This document shows, piece by piece, positions 53,536 through 62,076 of a stretch of DNA of 64,000 nt. The first letter of the stretch is position 1. Every line of letters begins with the position of its first letter. The position numbers were made by a program, and so were the translations under genes. Source of the DNA: Anaerocolumna sp. MB42-C2 (GTDB lineage Bacteria; Bacillota; Clostridia; Lachnospirales; Lachnospiraceae); contig NZ_CP133190.1 in assembly GCF_030913705.1 (NCBI RefSeq), forward strand, positions 2,294,001 to 2,358,000. The letters are read 5' to 3'. The notes under the pieces are model-generated. The model had not been told where the DNA came from. It ran no database searches and was given only the letters and a program-made list of their open reading frames with translations.

Positions 53536-53619
53536 CTTAACACCCATTGTAACATATCCACCCGCAGATATGTTATTGCCACATAATACGTTGAAAGAAT
53601 CTGTTTGTGGCACCCTTTC
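53527..53619 (-). ncRNA. Candidate pseudoknot leader motif, copy C (5' UTR of the dehydrogenase gene)
   Basis: Minus-strand RNA: GAAAG (53615-53619), 2 nt, TGCCAC (53607-53612), 9 nt, CTTTC (53593-53597), 10 nt, GTGGCA (53577-53582). It continues with an AACATATC/GATATGTT hairpin (about 53552-53575) and ACAATGGGTGT just before the start codon. The promoter at 53695-53723 places it well inside the transcript. Confidence 0.58.
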
Positions 53620-53649
53620 TGTTTTTATATTTTCTTTCAACTTAATATA

Positions 53650-53686
53650 ATTTTATTTAATAAAATCATGTTTTGTTTATTAAAAC
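53650..53686. promoter_or_regulatory. Putative IclR operators downstream of the dehydrogenase transcription start
   Basis: A perfect odd palindrome ATTTTATT-T-AATAAAAT (53650-53666) and a looser GTTTTGTT-T-ATTAAAAC (53670-53686). Both fall between the predicted transcription start and the leader motif. Confidence 0.5.
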
Positions 53687-53694
53687 CTGTTATT

Positions 53695-53723
53695 ATCATA
53701 GCACTCTGTTTTTCATATTGCAA
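53695..53723 (-). promoter_or_regulatory. Promoter of the 2-hydroxyacid dehydrogenase gene
   Basis: Minus-strand TTGCAA (53718-53723), 17-bp spacer, TATGAT (53695-53700). The predicted 5' UTR is about 150 nt. Confidence 0.7.
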
Positions 53724-53727
53724 TACT

Positions 53728-53764
53728 ATTTCATTAAATAATTCAAAATTTTATTTAATGAAAT
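53728..53764. promoter_or_regulatory. Inverted repeat in the IclR/dehydrogenase intergenic region
   Basis: ATTTCATTAAATAA (53728-53741) and TTATTTAATGAAAT (53751-53764) are perfect reverse complements with a 9-bp gap, just upstream of the -35 box. The half-sites resemble the palindromes at 53650-53686, so a shared IclR-type binding site is likely. Confidence 0.55.
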
Positions 53765-53972
53765 ATCTTGAAGTAAATCAGTAATTGTGCTATTCTATCA
53801 TTGAATCTCTCTCTTTCAAATTAAGAGCATTTTAGCTCATTTGTCCATGTCCCTGGAATTCACTTTGACTCAAATACTTTTCTAACTACTAATTACTTAA
53901 TTTATAAAACATTCTTTTTATACAAATTTTATACAATATCTCATCCCGGAGAATTTAAAGAAAGGCATCCTA

Positions 53973-54749
53973 ATGATTGATAAAAACAATCCCTCTCAAT
54001 TTAATCAGTCTGCTGAAAAAACCATGCGGATTATAGAATTTCTGGCTGAAAATAATCGGCCTATGCGCCTTATTGATATAGCAGGTAATTTAAGCTTAAA
54101 TACCAGTACCACGTTACGTTTTATTAACACCTTAACTGAGCTTGGATATATTGAACAGGAATCTAATTCCTCTAAGTATTATTTAACCTACAAAATCTGT
54201 TCTATTTCCAACAAAATATATTCTAAAACAAGTTTGCGGGATATAGTAAATCCCTACTTAAGAAACCTTGCAAGACAAGCCGGTGAATCCGCATGCCTTG
54301 CGATTGAACAAAGCCGCCAGGTTGTTTATATTGATGTTGCCGACGGACCGGATCAAATGGTAAAAGGTATGCAGCGTATCGGCAATATAGCTCCTATGCA
54401 TTGTACCGGTATCGGCAAATTACTGCTGCTTAATTATACGGAGTCAGAACTGGATGATCTGATTGCACGGAAAGGACTCACTAAATATACTGACAATACC
54501 ATTGTTACTAAGGAACAACTATTGGAAGAATTAAAAAAGGTAAGAGAAGCGGGTTATGCTTTTGATAATGAAGAATGCGAGATAGGAGCCAGATGTATTG
54601 CTTTCCCAATTTATGACTTTACACATAAGATCATTGCAGGTTTTAGTATAACCGGACCTATTAACCGGATAAGCGATAACTTCATTAAGAATCATATTCC
54701 TTTCATGAAATCTATCTCCGTTGAAATATCCGGGAAGTTATCCGCGTAG
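53973..54749 (+). CDS. IclR family transcriptional regulator
   Basis: A 258-residue protein. The winged helix (KTMRIIEFLAENNRPMRLIDIAGNL, then STTLRFINTLTELGYIEQ) precedes the GAF-like effector domain (RNLARQAGESACLAIEQSR, MHCTGIGKLLLL, DNEECEIGARCIAFPIYD). IclR proteins of sugar-acid pathways (KdgR-type) sense keto acids. AAAGAAAGG precedes ATG. Divergent from the dehydrogenase gene and near a PdxA remnant, which suits sugar-acid control. Confidence 0.92.
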   Translation: MIDKNNPSQFNQSAEKTMRIIEFLAENNRPMRLIDIAGNLSLNTSTTLRFINTLTELGYIEQESNSSKYYLTYKICSISNKIYSKTSLRDIVNPYLRNLARQAGESACLAIEQSRQVVYIDVADGPDQMVKGMQRIGNIAPMHCTGIGKLLLLNYTESELDDLIARKGLTKYTDNTIVTKEQLLEELKKVREAGYAFDNEECEIGARCIAFPIYDFTHKIIAGFSITGPINRISDNFIKNHIPFMKSISVEISGKLSA

Positions 54750-54848
54750 CAGCCGTAATTCGCAAGTATGATTAATCTATGATTCTTTGGTCTGATTATA
54801 TTTCGTTAACTGTAATAATTTATAGTTTTATTATAACATTCATAGTAT

Positions 54849-54918
54849 AAAATAGACCTAAAAGGAATTACACACATTTATTCTGTATGTCGATTCCTTT
54901 CAGGTCTATTTTTTACTC
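54849..54918. terminator. Bidirectional terminator between IclR and GH127-like genes
   Basis: AAAATAGACCTAAAAGGAAT pairs with ATTCCTTTCAGGTCTATTTT with one mismatch, followed by TTTTT on the + strand and preceded by A-rich sequence for the minus strand. Confidence 0.8.
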
Positions 54919-55037
54919 ACAAGTAACGTTATAACTGCAGCCTGTATTACATTATACTTCAATCACTTTTCTGCGGCCAGACTTTTTAAATTCTATCCTG
55001 TGGTTTTTTTCTATTGTTTACAACTTGATTTTATCCT

Positions 55038-56903
55038 TTATAAGACCGGCATCTCTGTTAAACGCAGATTCGTACAACCATAGGGTATTAAGGTTATTTC
55101 TTCGATCTCCTCAGAGATCCAGGTAAGTCCCGGTTTAACGGCAGCTGAACCATTAATCATAGGCCAGTCAATTTTACTGCCTTTTACTTTCGCTTTTATC
55201 GGAGCATTTGCAGGGGAAAATGGAACTTTACCCACTTCTCTTTCTTCAAAATAAATACTATCTAAAATCTCCTCCTTATTTATTCGTAAACCATAATTCC
55301 AGGGGGACAATGCATAGATCTCATAATCACAGTGCGGATATTCTCTGCCGGTTATGTTCTGATTAATCTGAACCCACTTTTCCTTTATTTCCAGTGCATA
55401 AACTAACGGACCTCTGACTATGGAATAAAGACCGTTTGGTCTTACTGCCAGCTCCGCTTTCATAGGCAGCCTCAACTGAAATTCTGATTCTCCATCCCAT
55501 TCATTATTTAATGTAATAAATTCTCTGCTGTCTTCTTTGATTCCATTACCTGGTATATTTATTTCCGGTGTTTGACACCAGGCAGGAACTCTTAAATGCA
55601 GCGCAAAACGTATTCTCTTATCCGTTTTTACTTTAAAATGAACGGTATCTTTAAAAGGATAATCCGTTTCCATGGTTATCTTAACCTTGACTCCCTCTAA
55701 AACTGTCTGTACCGACATAGGTGCATACAAGATAACTGCGAATCCATCTTCTGCTTTTAGTATGGTATTCATCGTAAATTTTGGCCAGGGCTGGCTTAAG
55801 TTTGCCGTACAGCACCCATAATTGGGTTCCAGACCAAAAGTATGTGAGTCTCCCCCGTTGGTATTAAATAAAGCCTCTTCCCTCCTGCTGCATTCTACCT
55901 GATTGACCTGTTGGTCGTATTGATGACTCCACATATCCGGGCTGAACGTAGCCGGAAGTGCATTAAAGGCTATTTTTTCTAACTGGTCGCCCCAGCAGGC
56001 CTTACCGGTAATGGCGATAAGATGTTCTAAGGAATACATATATTCCGCCACTGCACATAACTCCGTTCCCTGCACCGGACTTTTTCCCGCCAGACATTCA
56101 TCTCCTGTAAATACTCCTGTTACCATTCCATGGTATTTCTCCAGCAGTTCAACCATTTTCTCCGCACTATGTAACTGCTCATCCTCTCCCGTCATTCGTG
56201 AAATTAAAGCACCGGATTTTAATGCCATGGCATTATTAACTACATGGCTCATTTGGCTCCAGCGTCCCTTTTCGTCCGGTTTGGTATAAGGCCAATGCTT
56301 AAAAAACTTAATCCAGTCAAAACCCTGGCAATGAAGCTTGGATGCCAGATTAAGCAGCCACTCTTCACCGGTGCGTTCATAAAGCCACCAGATAGAAATG
56401 AGGCATTCATACCACCTTGTCTGTGCCCAGGAAAATAATAAATTGCTGTCAATATGGCGGTCTAAATTAAGTAATGCTTTTTTAACCACTCCCTCAATTC
56501 GATTATCCTGGGTAAAATCATGGTATAATACCAGTACCTTAAGTATCAGAAACAGAGCCCAAATATCATACTGATTACGGTCTGTTTCATCACCTGGACA
56601 AATCCACCCATCTTCATCCTGCTGTTTCATTATAAAATCTATATACCTTGATGCCCGGGCTTTCATATCCTCATTATCCAGCAGCCAGGCCAAGGGAATA
56701 AAACCGTCCAGCCAATAAGGCACTCTCTCCCATCCCTCTTTATCCCCTCCTATCCACATGCTTTCCTTAATATCCGGCCAGAATTTATCCAGATTACCGG
56801 ATAACCCATCTGCTTGAATTTGCAATTGTTCTAATAACCAGCCCTGTGGCTTCAGGTCCATTGCAGGTAATAGTGTAAAAACCTGTTTTTTTAGTTTATT
56901 CAT
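55038..56903 (-). CDS. GH127-like glycoside hydrolase (beta-L-arabinofuranosidase family)
   Basis: About 621 residues from ATG 56901-56903 with TAGGAG. The (alpha/alpha)6 barrel belongs to DUF1680/GH127-type enzymes. GH127 uses a Glu, a Cys acting as nucleophile and a zinc site of Cys residues; here Glu-Leu-Cys (GTELCAVAEY, about 282-284) and Cys-Cys (NYGCCTANLSQPWPKF, about 363-364) fit that arrangement. No signal peptide. It likely removes beta-L-arabinofuranose or a related sugar from plant or glycoprotein oligosaccharides. Divergent from an AraC regulator. Confidence 0.85.
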   Translation of the reverse strand: MNKLKKQVFTLLPAMDLKPQGWLLEQLQIQADGLSGNLDKFWPDIKESMWIGGDKEGWERVPYWLDGFIPLAWLLDNEDMKARASRYIDFIMKQQDEDGWICPGDETDRNQYDIWALFLILKVLVLYHDFTQDNRIEGVVKKALLNLDRHIDSNLLFSWAQTRWYECLISIWWLYERTGEEWLLNLASKLHCQGFDWIKFFKHWPYTKPDEKGRWSQMSHVVNNAMALKSGALISRMTGEDEQLHSAEKMVELLEKYHGMVTGVFTGDECLAGKSPVQGTELCAVAEYMYSLEHLIAITGKACWGDQLEKIAFNALPATFSPDMWSHQYDQQVNQVECSRREEALFNTNGGDSHTFGLEPNYGCCTANLSQPWPKFTMNTILKAEDGFAVILYAPMSVQTVLEGVKVKITMETDYPFKDTVHFKVKTDKRIRFALHLRVPAWCQTPEINIPGNGIKEDSREFITLNNEWDGESEFQLRLPMKAELAVRPNGLYSIVRGPLVYALEIKEKWVQINQNITGREYPHCDYEIYALSPWNYGLRINKEEILDSIYFEEREVGKVPFSPANAPIKAKVKGSKIDWPMINGSAAVKPGLTWISEEIEEITLIPYGCTNLRLTEMPVL

Positions 56904-57097
56904 TAGATCTCCTATCTGCTGCCCAATGCAGCTTACATTCATTTTCTGTACAAATAATTCTGTTCATTTTCTAGTTTATCAGGTATAATGAATAATTGAA
57001 ATTGCAAATACTGCACTATGATATGCATATTATGGATGGTGTTTGTAATGGTTTTGAGATATAATAGTTGTGATTTATAATGGTTGGTGTATCGGAT

Positions 57098-57192
57098 GCT
57101 TGAGAATATAATGCCTGAAATATGAGACCTTAAGAATATGAGACCTGGTGAATATATGCCTTTAATATATGACGTTTGGAGAATATAGAATG
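57098..57192 (+). repeat. Degenerate tandem repeats before the AraC gene
   Basis: Six units of about 15-16 bp (roughly CCTTAAGAATATGAGA) run from 57098 into the start region at 57192. Each has a TATG or TATAG core, creating several spare ATG codons upstream of the likely start. Confidence 0.55.
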
Positions 57193-58047
57193 CAAGAGTA
57201 TAAAACAGATAATGAAGAACAGAATCAGATACCGGTAAGTTTAACTCCCTGGCCGGAATTTACAGGTTCTAGTTTCCGGCATTTTTTTCATAATGAAAAA
57301 CATATTACAAGAATATGTGATTTTTATGTTTTGATCTTTATGCTGGAGTCAAGTCTTATATTCCGGGAAGACGGCAGGGATGTTGTGGTAAATAAAGGAG
57401 AATGGTACATTCAAAGACCCGACCTGCTGCAGCAGGGTATAAAAGGGAGTCCGGCTCCCTATTACTTTTATGTTCATTTTTCTGCCAGGGAAATACCAAA
57501 TACTGAAACAATCTCTTTAAACAAGGATCAGAATAAGTCATACGTTATATTACCCAAGAGCGGTAACTTTGACAGTAAGTTTCTACTGCCGGTATTTAAT
57601 CAGTTAGATTATTGCTGCAGAAATAAAACAATATCTCTTCTTAACTGTCAGTCCATATTTCTATCTATTCTGCATACAATCTCGATTGGTAATTACCCGG
57701 AGGAAAAATCGGGGCTTGGCCGGCAGATAACGAAGTACATCTCAGAGAATTATAACAAAGATATAAACTGCAATACATTAGCAGAACAATTTCACTTCTC
57801 CACGGAATATATTAACCGAAAAGTAAAACAGTACTGTGACCAGACACCGGGCCAGTATCTGCAGCAAATCAGGATTTCAAGGGCTAAAGAACTCTTAGCC
57901 AATACGGATCATACTCTTTCCTACATAACAAAGGAAACCGGTTACCATGATACCACTGTCTTTTACAAAGCCTTTAAAAAGCAAACCGGAATCTCCCCCG
58001 GTAACTGGCGTGAAAGAAGCAGAGGAATGGAAAAATGGAACGAGTAA
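57190..58047 (+). CDS. AraC family transcriptional regulator
   Basis: About 285 residues. ATG 57190 follows GGAG at 9 nt; ATG 57169 is an in-frame alternative without a site. An N-terminal cupin sensor (VLIFMLESSLIFREDGRDVVV, PAPYYFYVHFS) leads to two helix-turn-helices (CNTLAEQFHFSTEYINRKVKQ and ITKETGYHDTTVFYKAFKKQTG). Divergent from the GH127-like gene, which it likely activates in response to a sugar. Confidence 0.9.
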   Translation: MQEYKTDNEEQNQIPVSLTPWPEFTGSSFRHFFHNEKHITRICDFYVLIFMLESSLIFREDGRDVVVNKGEWYIQRPDLLQQGIKGSPAPYYFYVHFSAREIPNTETISLNKDQNKSYVILPKSGNFDSKFLLPVFNQLDYCCRNKTISLLNCQSIFLSILHTISIGNYPEEKSGLGRQITKYISENYNKDINCNTLAEQFHFSTEYINRKVKQYCDQTPGQYLQQIRISRAKELLANTDHTLSYITKETGYHDTTVFYKAFKKQTGISPGNWRERSRGMEKWNE

Positions 58048-58052
58048 CAAGA

Positions 58053-58170
58053 TAGTGTCCGGCTTGACAGAATCTGGCACTGACGTCCTGTCACTTCAGT
58101 GACAATCTGCCCTAAAGGATATTATCCTTATGCGTGTTCATGTGCATCCCGTCCGACAGGGCTTTTTATC
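58053..58170 (+). repeat. Multi-hairpin dispersed repeat, copy 4 (long subtype, diverged)
   Basis: Shares with copy 3 the run TGTCACTTCAGTGACAATC, CCTAAAGGATATTATCCTTA and TGCGTGTTCATGTGCATCC, then a CAGGGCTTTTT ending. The first hairpin is degraded and the last stem is only half present. It lies between convergent araC-type and darA genes. Confidence 0.65.
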
Positions 58171-58198
58171 TTATAGGATGTAATTTCAGATGAAAAAA

Positions 58199-58241
58199 CC
58201 ACGCTCCTGATAGTACCGTAATATCTCTATCAGGAGTGTGG
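58199..58241. terminator. Terminator between AraC and darA genes
   Basis: CCACGCTCCTGATAG (58199-58213) pairs with CTATCAGGAGTGTGG (58227-58241) around a 13-nt loop; on the minus strand TTTTTTCATC follows. Confidence 0.75.
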
Positions 58242-58281
58242 TAAATTAACAAAAGCATTCAATTAGGACTTTAATAGTTAT

Positions 58282-58599
58282 TTAGATTTTCTCAAATCGG
58301 TCTACATCCATAACAAATATGGTTGCGCCTCCAACATTAACCAATACCTGCATAGAGGTGTACTCAGCCGGTCCGACGGGATTGGATATTATCTGCTGAC
58401 GCGGGCCGCATTCTTTTTTCACAACACTGATAACCTCTTCTACTTTCTCTTCTTCTGTACCAATCATCAGGGTGGTATTACCTTCCCTAAGAAATCCTCC
58501 GGTAGAAGCCAGCTTTGTTACGTAAAACCCTTGTTTATTCAAACCTTCCATTACCCGACTGCTGTCAACATTGCGTACAATTACATAGATTAGTTTCAT
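58282..58599 (-). CDS. darA: Cyclic-di-AMP receptor protein DarA (PII-like)
   Basis: About 105 residues from ATG 58597-58599 with AAAGGA at about 9 nt. MKLIYVIVRNVDSSRVMEGL, LASTGGFLREGNTTLMIGTE and VGGATIFVMDVDRFEKI are the DarA/PstA signature: a PII-like trimer binding c-di-AMP, in which the GGF loop and the Arg contact the ligand. It probably links c-di-AMP to cell-wall or potassium status. Single gene. Confidence 0.9.
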   Translation of the reverse strand: MKLIYVIVRNVDSSRVMEGLNKQGFYVTKLASTGGFLREGNTTLMIGTEEEKVEEVISVVKKECGPRQQIISNPVGPAEYTSMQVLVNVGGATIFVMDVDRFEKI

Positions 58600-58911
58600 A
58601 GAATCCCATCCTTTCAACATTATAATCGATTTGCAAAGCATTTATTAATTAATCTTTTTCTTTCTGTTTTGCATATTCGTTTTTCTTCATGTTCCTTGAC
58701 CTTATCAATGGTATCCCCAAACTTAAACTTTCCGTTATGTTATAACAATTTATACATGCTGCCATTTTCTAATTTAATTATAGTATATCAGGATTGGAAA
58801 GTAAAGTTTAAAAAGGGGTATTTTACTTTTTATCTATTCATGTTTGTATTTTGGATGGCGTTACAATTGTTGTAAGTTGTTTTTATGTAGTATCTTAAGA
58901 CATCATTCAGT

Positions 58912-59406
58912 TTATGATTGTCGAGGATTATCTATTATATAGTTATCCAGGATATCCGCCGCCATACCTACCAATTCTACGCATGGTCTTTTTTTATAAT
59001 ACTCAGCTGTCCGCAGTTCAGGAATCGGACTCTCCTTACCCGCTCCTAACCCCAACAATTCCCTGCAAATGATGGAGTGATTATGTTCCTCAAATTTACC
59101 GGCCAGGACTTGAATTCTTTTATAATGCTCTGTTTTTGCAGCCTGATCTTTAGGATCAGAATAACCGTATAACAAACCTGCTGCCATAAACATACCGCTG
59201 ACTGCACCGCATACCTCTCTTAACTTTCCCATCCCTCCTCCAAAGGAAGAACTTAGTTTTAAGGCCGTATCCGAATCCATCCCATATGAATCATGAAAGG
59301 CCAGAAATACAGCCTGGGCACAGTTATAACCTTCTTTAAATAATTCCATGGCATACTCAGCACGGGAACTATCCTTTATTTTCTTTTCTTTCAAATAGAT
59401 CATCAC
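58912..59406 (-). CDS. C_GCAxxG_C_C family protein
   Basis: A 164-residue protein with the family cysteine pattern: GYNCAQAVFLAF, REVCGAVSGMFMAAGLLYG, SIICRELLG and RPCVELVGMAADIL. The CGAVSG motif is the family's GCAxxG-like core. It is a putative redox or metal-binding protein; no reaction is established. The start is weakly supported (AAAGTG before ATG ATG). Single gene. Confidence 0.88.
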   Translation of the reverse strand: MMIYLKEKKIKDSSRAEYAMELFKEGYNCAQAVFLAFHDSYGMDSDTALKLSSSFGGGMGKLREVCGAVSGMFMAAGLLYGYSDPKDQAAKTEHYKRIQVLAGKFEEHNHSIICRELLGLGAGKESPIPELRTAEYYKKRPCVELVGMAADILDNYIIDNPRQS

Positions 59407-59524
59407 TTTTCTTTAATTAAATATAGGTATTCCGTCAATTTAGGAATACCTATATCTTAGCCTATTATAAAGAAATTTTCCAGTAAAAATATTTTGATAT
59501 AACCTATCAACCATCTACTGAGGG

Positions 59525-60367
59525 TTAAATCCAATGCATTATTTGAATAACCCACCTTATAGGACTTAGGAAACTCATGATCTGAAAGACCTTTGGCATG
59601 TTTTCTACTGCTACAAACGTTCCTCCAAGTAAGGACAGAATAACTGCCAAACTGGACGCGGAAATATTGGCATTCATATCACTTTTACTTACTCCGCAAA
59701 TAAAAGCTGCATAAAGGCAAGCAATAATGGCTATAAAACCGGCTATTATAACTGTTTGGACAGGCTTAAGCTCCCATTTTTTAATAAATAACAGCATAAT
59801 TAACATAGCCGTTTCCCCTTGGAGGAACGTTATGATAAAATTATGAATAAGAAATCCAACATAATAACTACTTTTTTTCTGCAGGGAATAACAGTATCTA
59901 TCCAATGTCCCAAGAGATTTGTCTTTTATAATTACCGATCCCTGAACCACCGCAGTAACCATAAATAAAGTCATAAGAAATGCAATTGCTCTTTCTGTTT
60001 TTGTCAGTGATTTAACAGGTCCGGTTAATTTTTCCATATTCTGAACTGATATTATCTCAGGTTTCTGATTCGTGTTTTGATAATCTAAAATAATCTGGTA
60101 TTTACCTGTTATTAAATCACTATACATGGATTCCGCTGAAGCTCTTTCATAAACAATAGGAATTCTGCTCTTTATTACTTTATCTATATGTGACTTATCT
60201 ATTTTTTCAGAAGATATGATTCCAATTCGCAAATCAGACTTTCCAATATTATTAAAATATCCTGCCGCCAAACATAACAGCATTGGAAATAAAAAAGAAA
60301 AAATAAAGATAAATTTATGGTTATAATTTCTGATAAAATTATTTTTGATAACCAGGTAAATACCCAT
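59525..60367 (-). CDS. ABC-2 type transporter permease
   Basis: A 280-residue permease with an N-terminal membrane segment (YNHKFIFIFSFLFPMLLCLAA), an extracytoplasmic loop and five C-terminal segments including LSLLGGTFVAVENMPKVFQI. Its start overlaps the other permease by 29 nt. With the paired permease and ATPase it forms an exporter, probably for a drug or lipid-like compound. Confidence 0.85.
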   Translation of the reverse strand: MGIYLVIKNNFIRNYNHKFIFIFSFLFPMLLCLAAGYFNNIGKSDLRIGIISSEKIDKSHIDKVIKSRIPIVYERASAESMYSDLITGKYQIILDYQNTNQKPEIISVQNMEKLTGPVKSLTKTERAIAFLMTLFMVTAVVQGSVIIKDKSLGTLDRYCYSLQKKSSYYVGFLIHNFIITFLQGETAMLIMLLFIKKWELKPVQTVIIAGFIAIIACLYAAFICGVSKSDMNANISASSLAVILSLLGGTFVAVENMPKVFQIMSFLSPIRWVIQIMHWI

Positions 60368-61118
60368 TTAAGTATTCCTCCTTTTTAAACCAGATGATTG
60401 CGGCAGCACTTATGATAAGTCCAAGTACCAGAAATACTGCTGTGATGATAAACATAGAATGAACCGTGTCCCTCTGTTTTACATCATACAAATACCTGAA
60501 TATACTTTTATTAATCCACGTCAGCGGAGATAGATAAAAAACAGCCTGCCATCCCCTGTTAAGAGATCCAACAGGATAAAAACTTCCCCCCATTATCGCA
60601 AATAGACAAATGGGTATATTAATAATATTTTTAACTACGACAAAATTCTTCATGCCAAATCCGATTAATAACCCTAAACCACAGGAAAAGAAAGTTTCCG
60701 CAGTTAATAGAATAATAACTGGTATTAATTTACCCCATATCGGCACTCTTAAGATCAGGCTGCAGCTAAGCAGAACTATTATATTACATAAGGCAAATAC
60801 AACTACGCAGGATAATAATTTACTTAATACAATTTCAATTTTTTTCACAGGAGCAGCTAAAATTCTAGCAGCCGTATTAGAACAAGCCTCATCTTTTCCT
60901 GCATAAGCGGCAGTAATAATACTGTAAAGAATGCAAAATGGAACCGTAACTAATGTATAATACTGATAGCTGGTTATTATTTTATTATAACTTCCCTTTA
61001 ACAGAGCACCTAATATTATAATTAAGATAAACGGAAAAATAATATTGTACCCTACCGCGAATCCGTCCCGGACCCTTTTTGACAGATTACTTTTGAACAA
61101 CGTCCAAAAAATACCCAT
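60339..61118 (-). CDS. ABC-2 type transporter permease
   Basis: A 259-residue permease with six membrane segments. AAYAGKDEACSNTAARILAA, SCGLGLLIGFGMKNFVVVKN and AIMGGSFYPVGSLNRGWQAV are usual ABC-2 blocks. It begins 2 bp after the ATPase stop with AAGGAGG inside that gene, so translation is coupled. Confidence 0.86.
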   Translation of the reverse strand: MGIFWTLFKSNLSKRVRDGFAVGYNIIFPFILIIILGALLKGSYNKIITSYQYYTLVTVPFCILYSIITAAYAGKDEACSNTAARILAAPVKKIEIVLSKLLSCVVVFALCNIIVLLSCSLILRVPIWGKLIPVIILLTAETFFSCGLGLLIGFGMKNFVVVKNIINIPICLFAIMGGSFYPVGSLNRGWQAVFYLSPLTWINKSIFRYLYDVKQRDTVHSMFIITAVFLVLGLIISAAAIIWFKKEEYLNGYLPGYQK

Positions 61119-61119
61119 G

Positions 61120-61875
61120 TTATACCTCCTTATCTCTCAAATCCGTACCGGTCAGATTCAGAAATATTTCTTCCAAAGAATTAAATCCCAGTTTTCTGTA
61201 TTTTTCTTTGAATTCTTCTATCTCCATGTCTTCCAGAATAGTTCCATGGTCAATTAATATAATATGACTGCAGATTTCCTCTATTTCCTCCATGTAGTGA
61301 GAAACATAGATAACCGTGGTACCTATAGCCCTAAGCTTTTTGATGGATTCCATAATATGATTTCTGGATTGAGGATCGATACCAACAGTGGGCTCATCCA
61401 TAATTAATAGTTTCGGCCTGTGAGCGATGGAACAGGCTATATTAAGCCTCCGTTTCATACCACCGGAAAACTCTGTCGGTTTCATTTTATAATTTTCGGA
61501 AAGTCCTGTAAATTCTAAAGCTTCCTTAGTTCTGCTTATTAGCTCTTTTCCTTTAACCTGATAAAGAGAAGCAAAAAACTTAACATTGTCATAAGCACTC
61601 ATATCATCATAGACAGCAATATCCTGCGGAACTACTCCCAGCGCCTTTTTAAAATCCAGCATCGTTTCCGTTATATCCTTATCCTTATATTTAATAACAC
61701 CTCCGTCTTTTTTCTCGATATCGGTAATCATTTTAATCGTAGTACTTTTTCCTGCCCCGTTGGGACCTATAAACCCTATGATTTCCCCTTCCTCAACGCT
61801 GAAATTAATTCCCTTTACAACTTCTTTTTCTCCATAGTTTTTTGTTAATGCCTTAATTTCTAAGATTGAACTCAT
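61120..61875 (-). CDS. ABC transporter ATP-binding protein (exporter type)
   Basis: 251 residues: Walker A GPNGAGKSTT, Q-loop, signature FSGGMKRRLNIACS, Walker B LLIMDEPTVGID and H-loop (YVSHYMEEIE). The sequence is like daunorubicin/bacitracin-type drug-export ATPases. AGGAGG precedes ATG. First gene of the three-gene operon; a perfect PadR-type palindrome sits on its promoter. Confidence 0.92.
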   Translation of the reverse strand: MSSILEIKALTKNYGEKEVVKGINFSVEEGEIIGFIGPNGAGKSTTIKMITDIEKKDGGVIKYKDKDITETMLDFKKALGVVPQDIAVYDDMSAYDNVKFFASLYQVKGKELISRTKEALEFTGLSENYKMKPTEFSGGMKRRLNIACSIAHRPKLLIMDEPTVGIDPQSRNHIMESIKKLRAIGTTVIYVSHYMEEIEEICSHIILIDHGTILEDMEIEEFKEKYRKLGFNSLEEIFLNLTGTDLRDKEV

Positions 61876-61932
61876 ACAAACCTCCTGTTTTACGATTATA
61901 ATTTTTATTTTAAATAATATAAATTATCTAAT

Positions 61933-61961
61933 ATTATATATCCAATATTGGATATACGAAT
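61933..61961 (-). promoter_or_regulatory. PadR operator on the ABC operon promoter
   Basis: A perfect 20-bp palindrome (61937-61956; core ATATCCAATATTGGATAT) overlaps the upstream half of the -10 TATAAT (61933-61938) and the spacer. The same core recurs twice before padR. Confidence 0.78.
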
Positions 61962-62076
61962 TTATTTGATGGGCAGCTACAGAATACTATTTTTAAAAAC
62001 AGAATGGCACGTTCCTATCTGCCGCTTCTTAATTTTCTTATGATCTAATTATTCTGTGATTGCCCTGTTTTATAAT

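Noticed and set aside
53536..53640. N-terminal extension of the 2-hydroxyacid dehydrogenase
   Set aside because: The extra 35 codons coincide with the structured leader motif and the enzyme's normal N-terminus begins at MNVVLLES.
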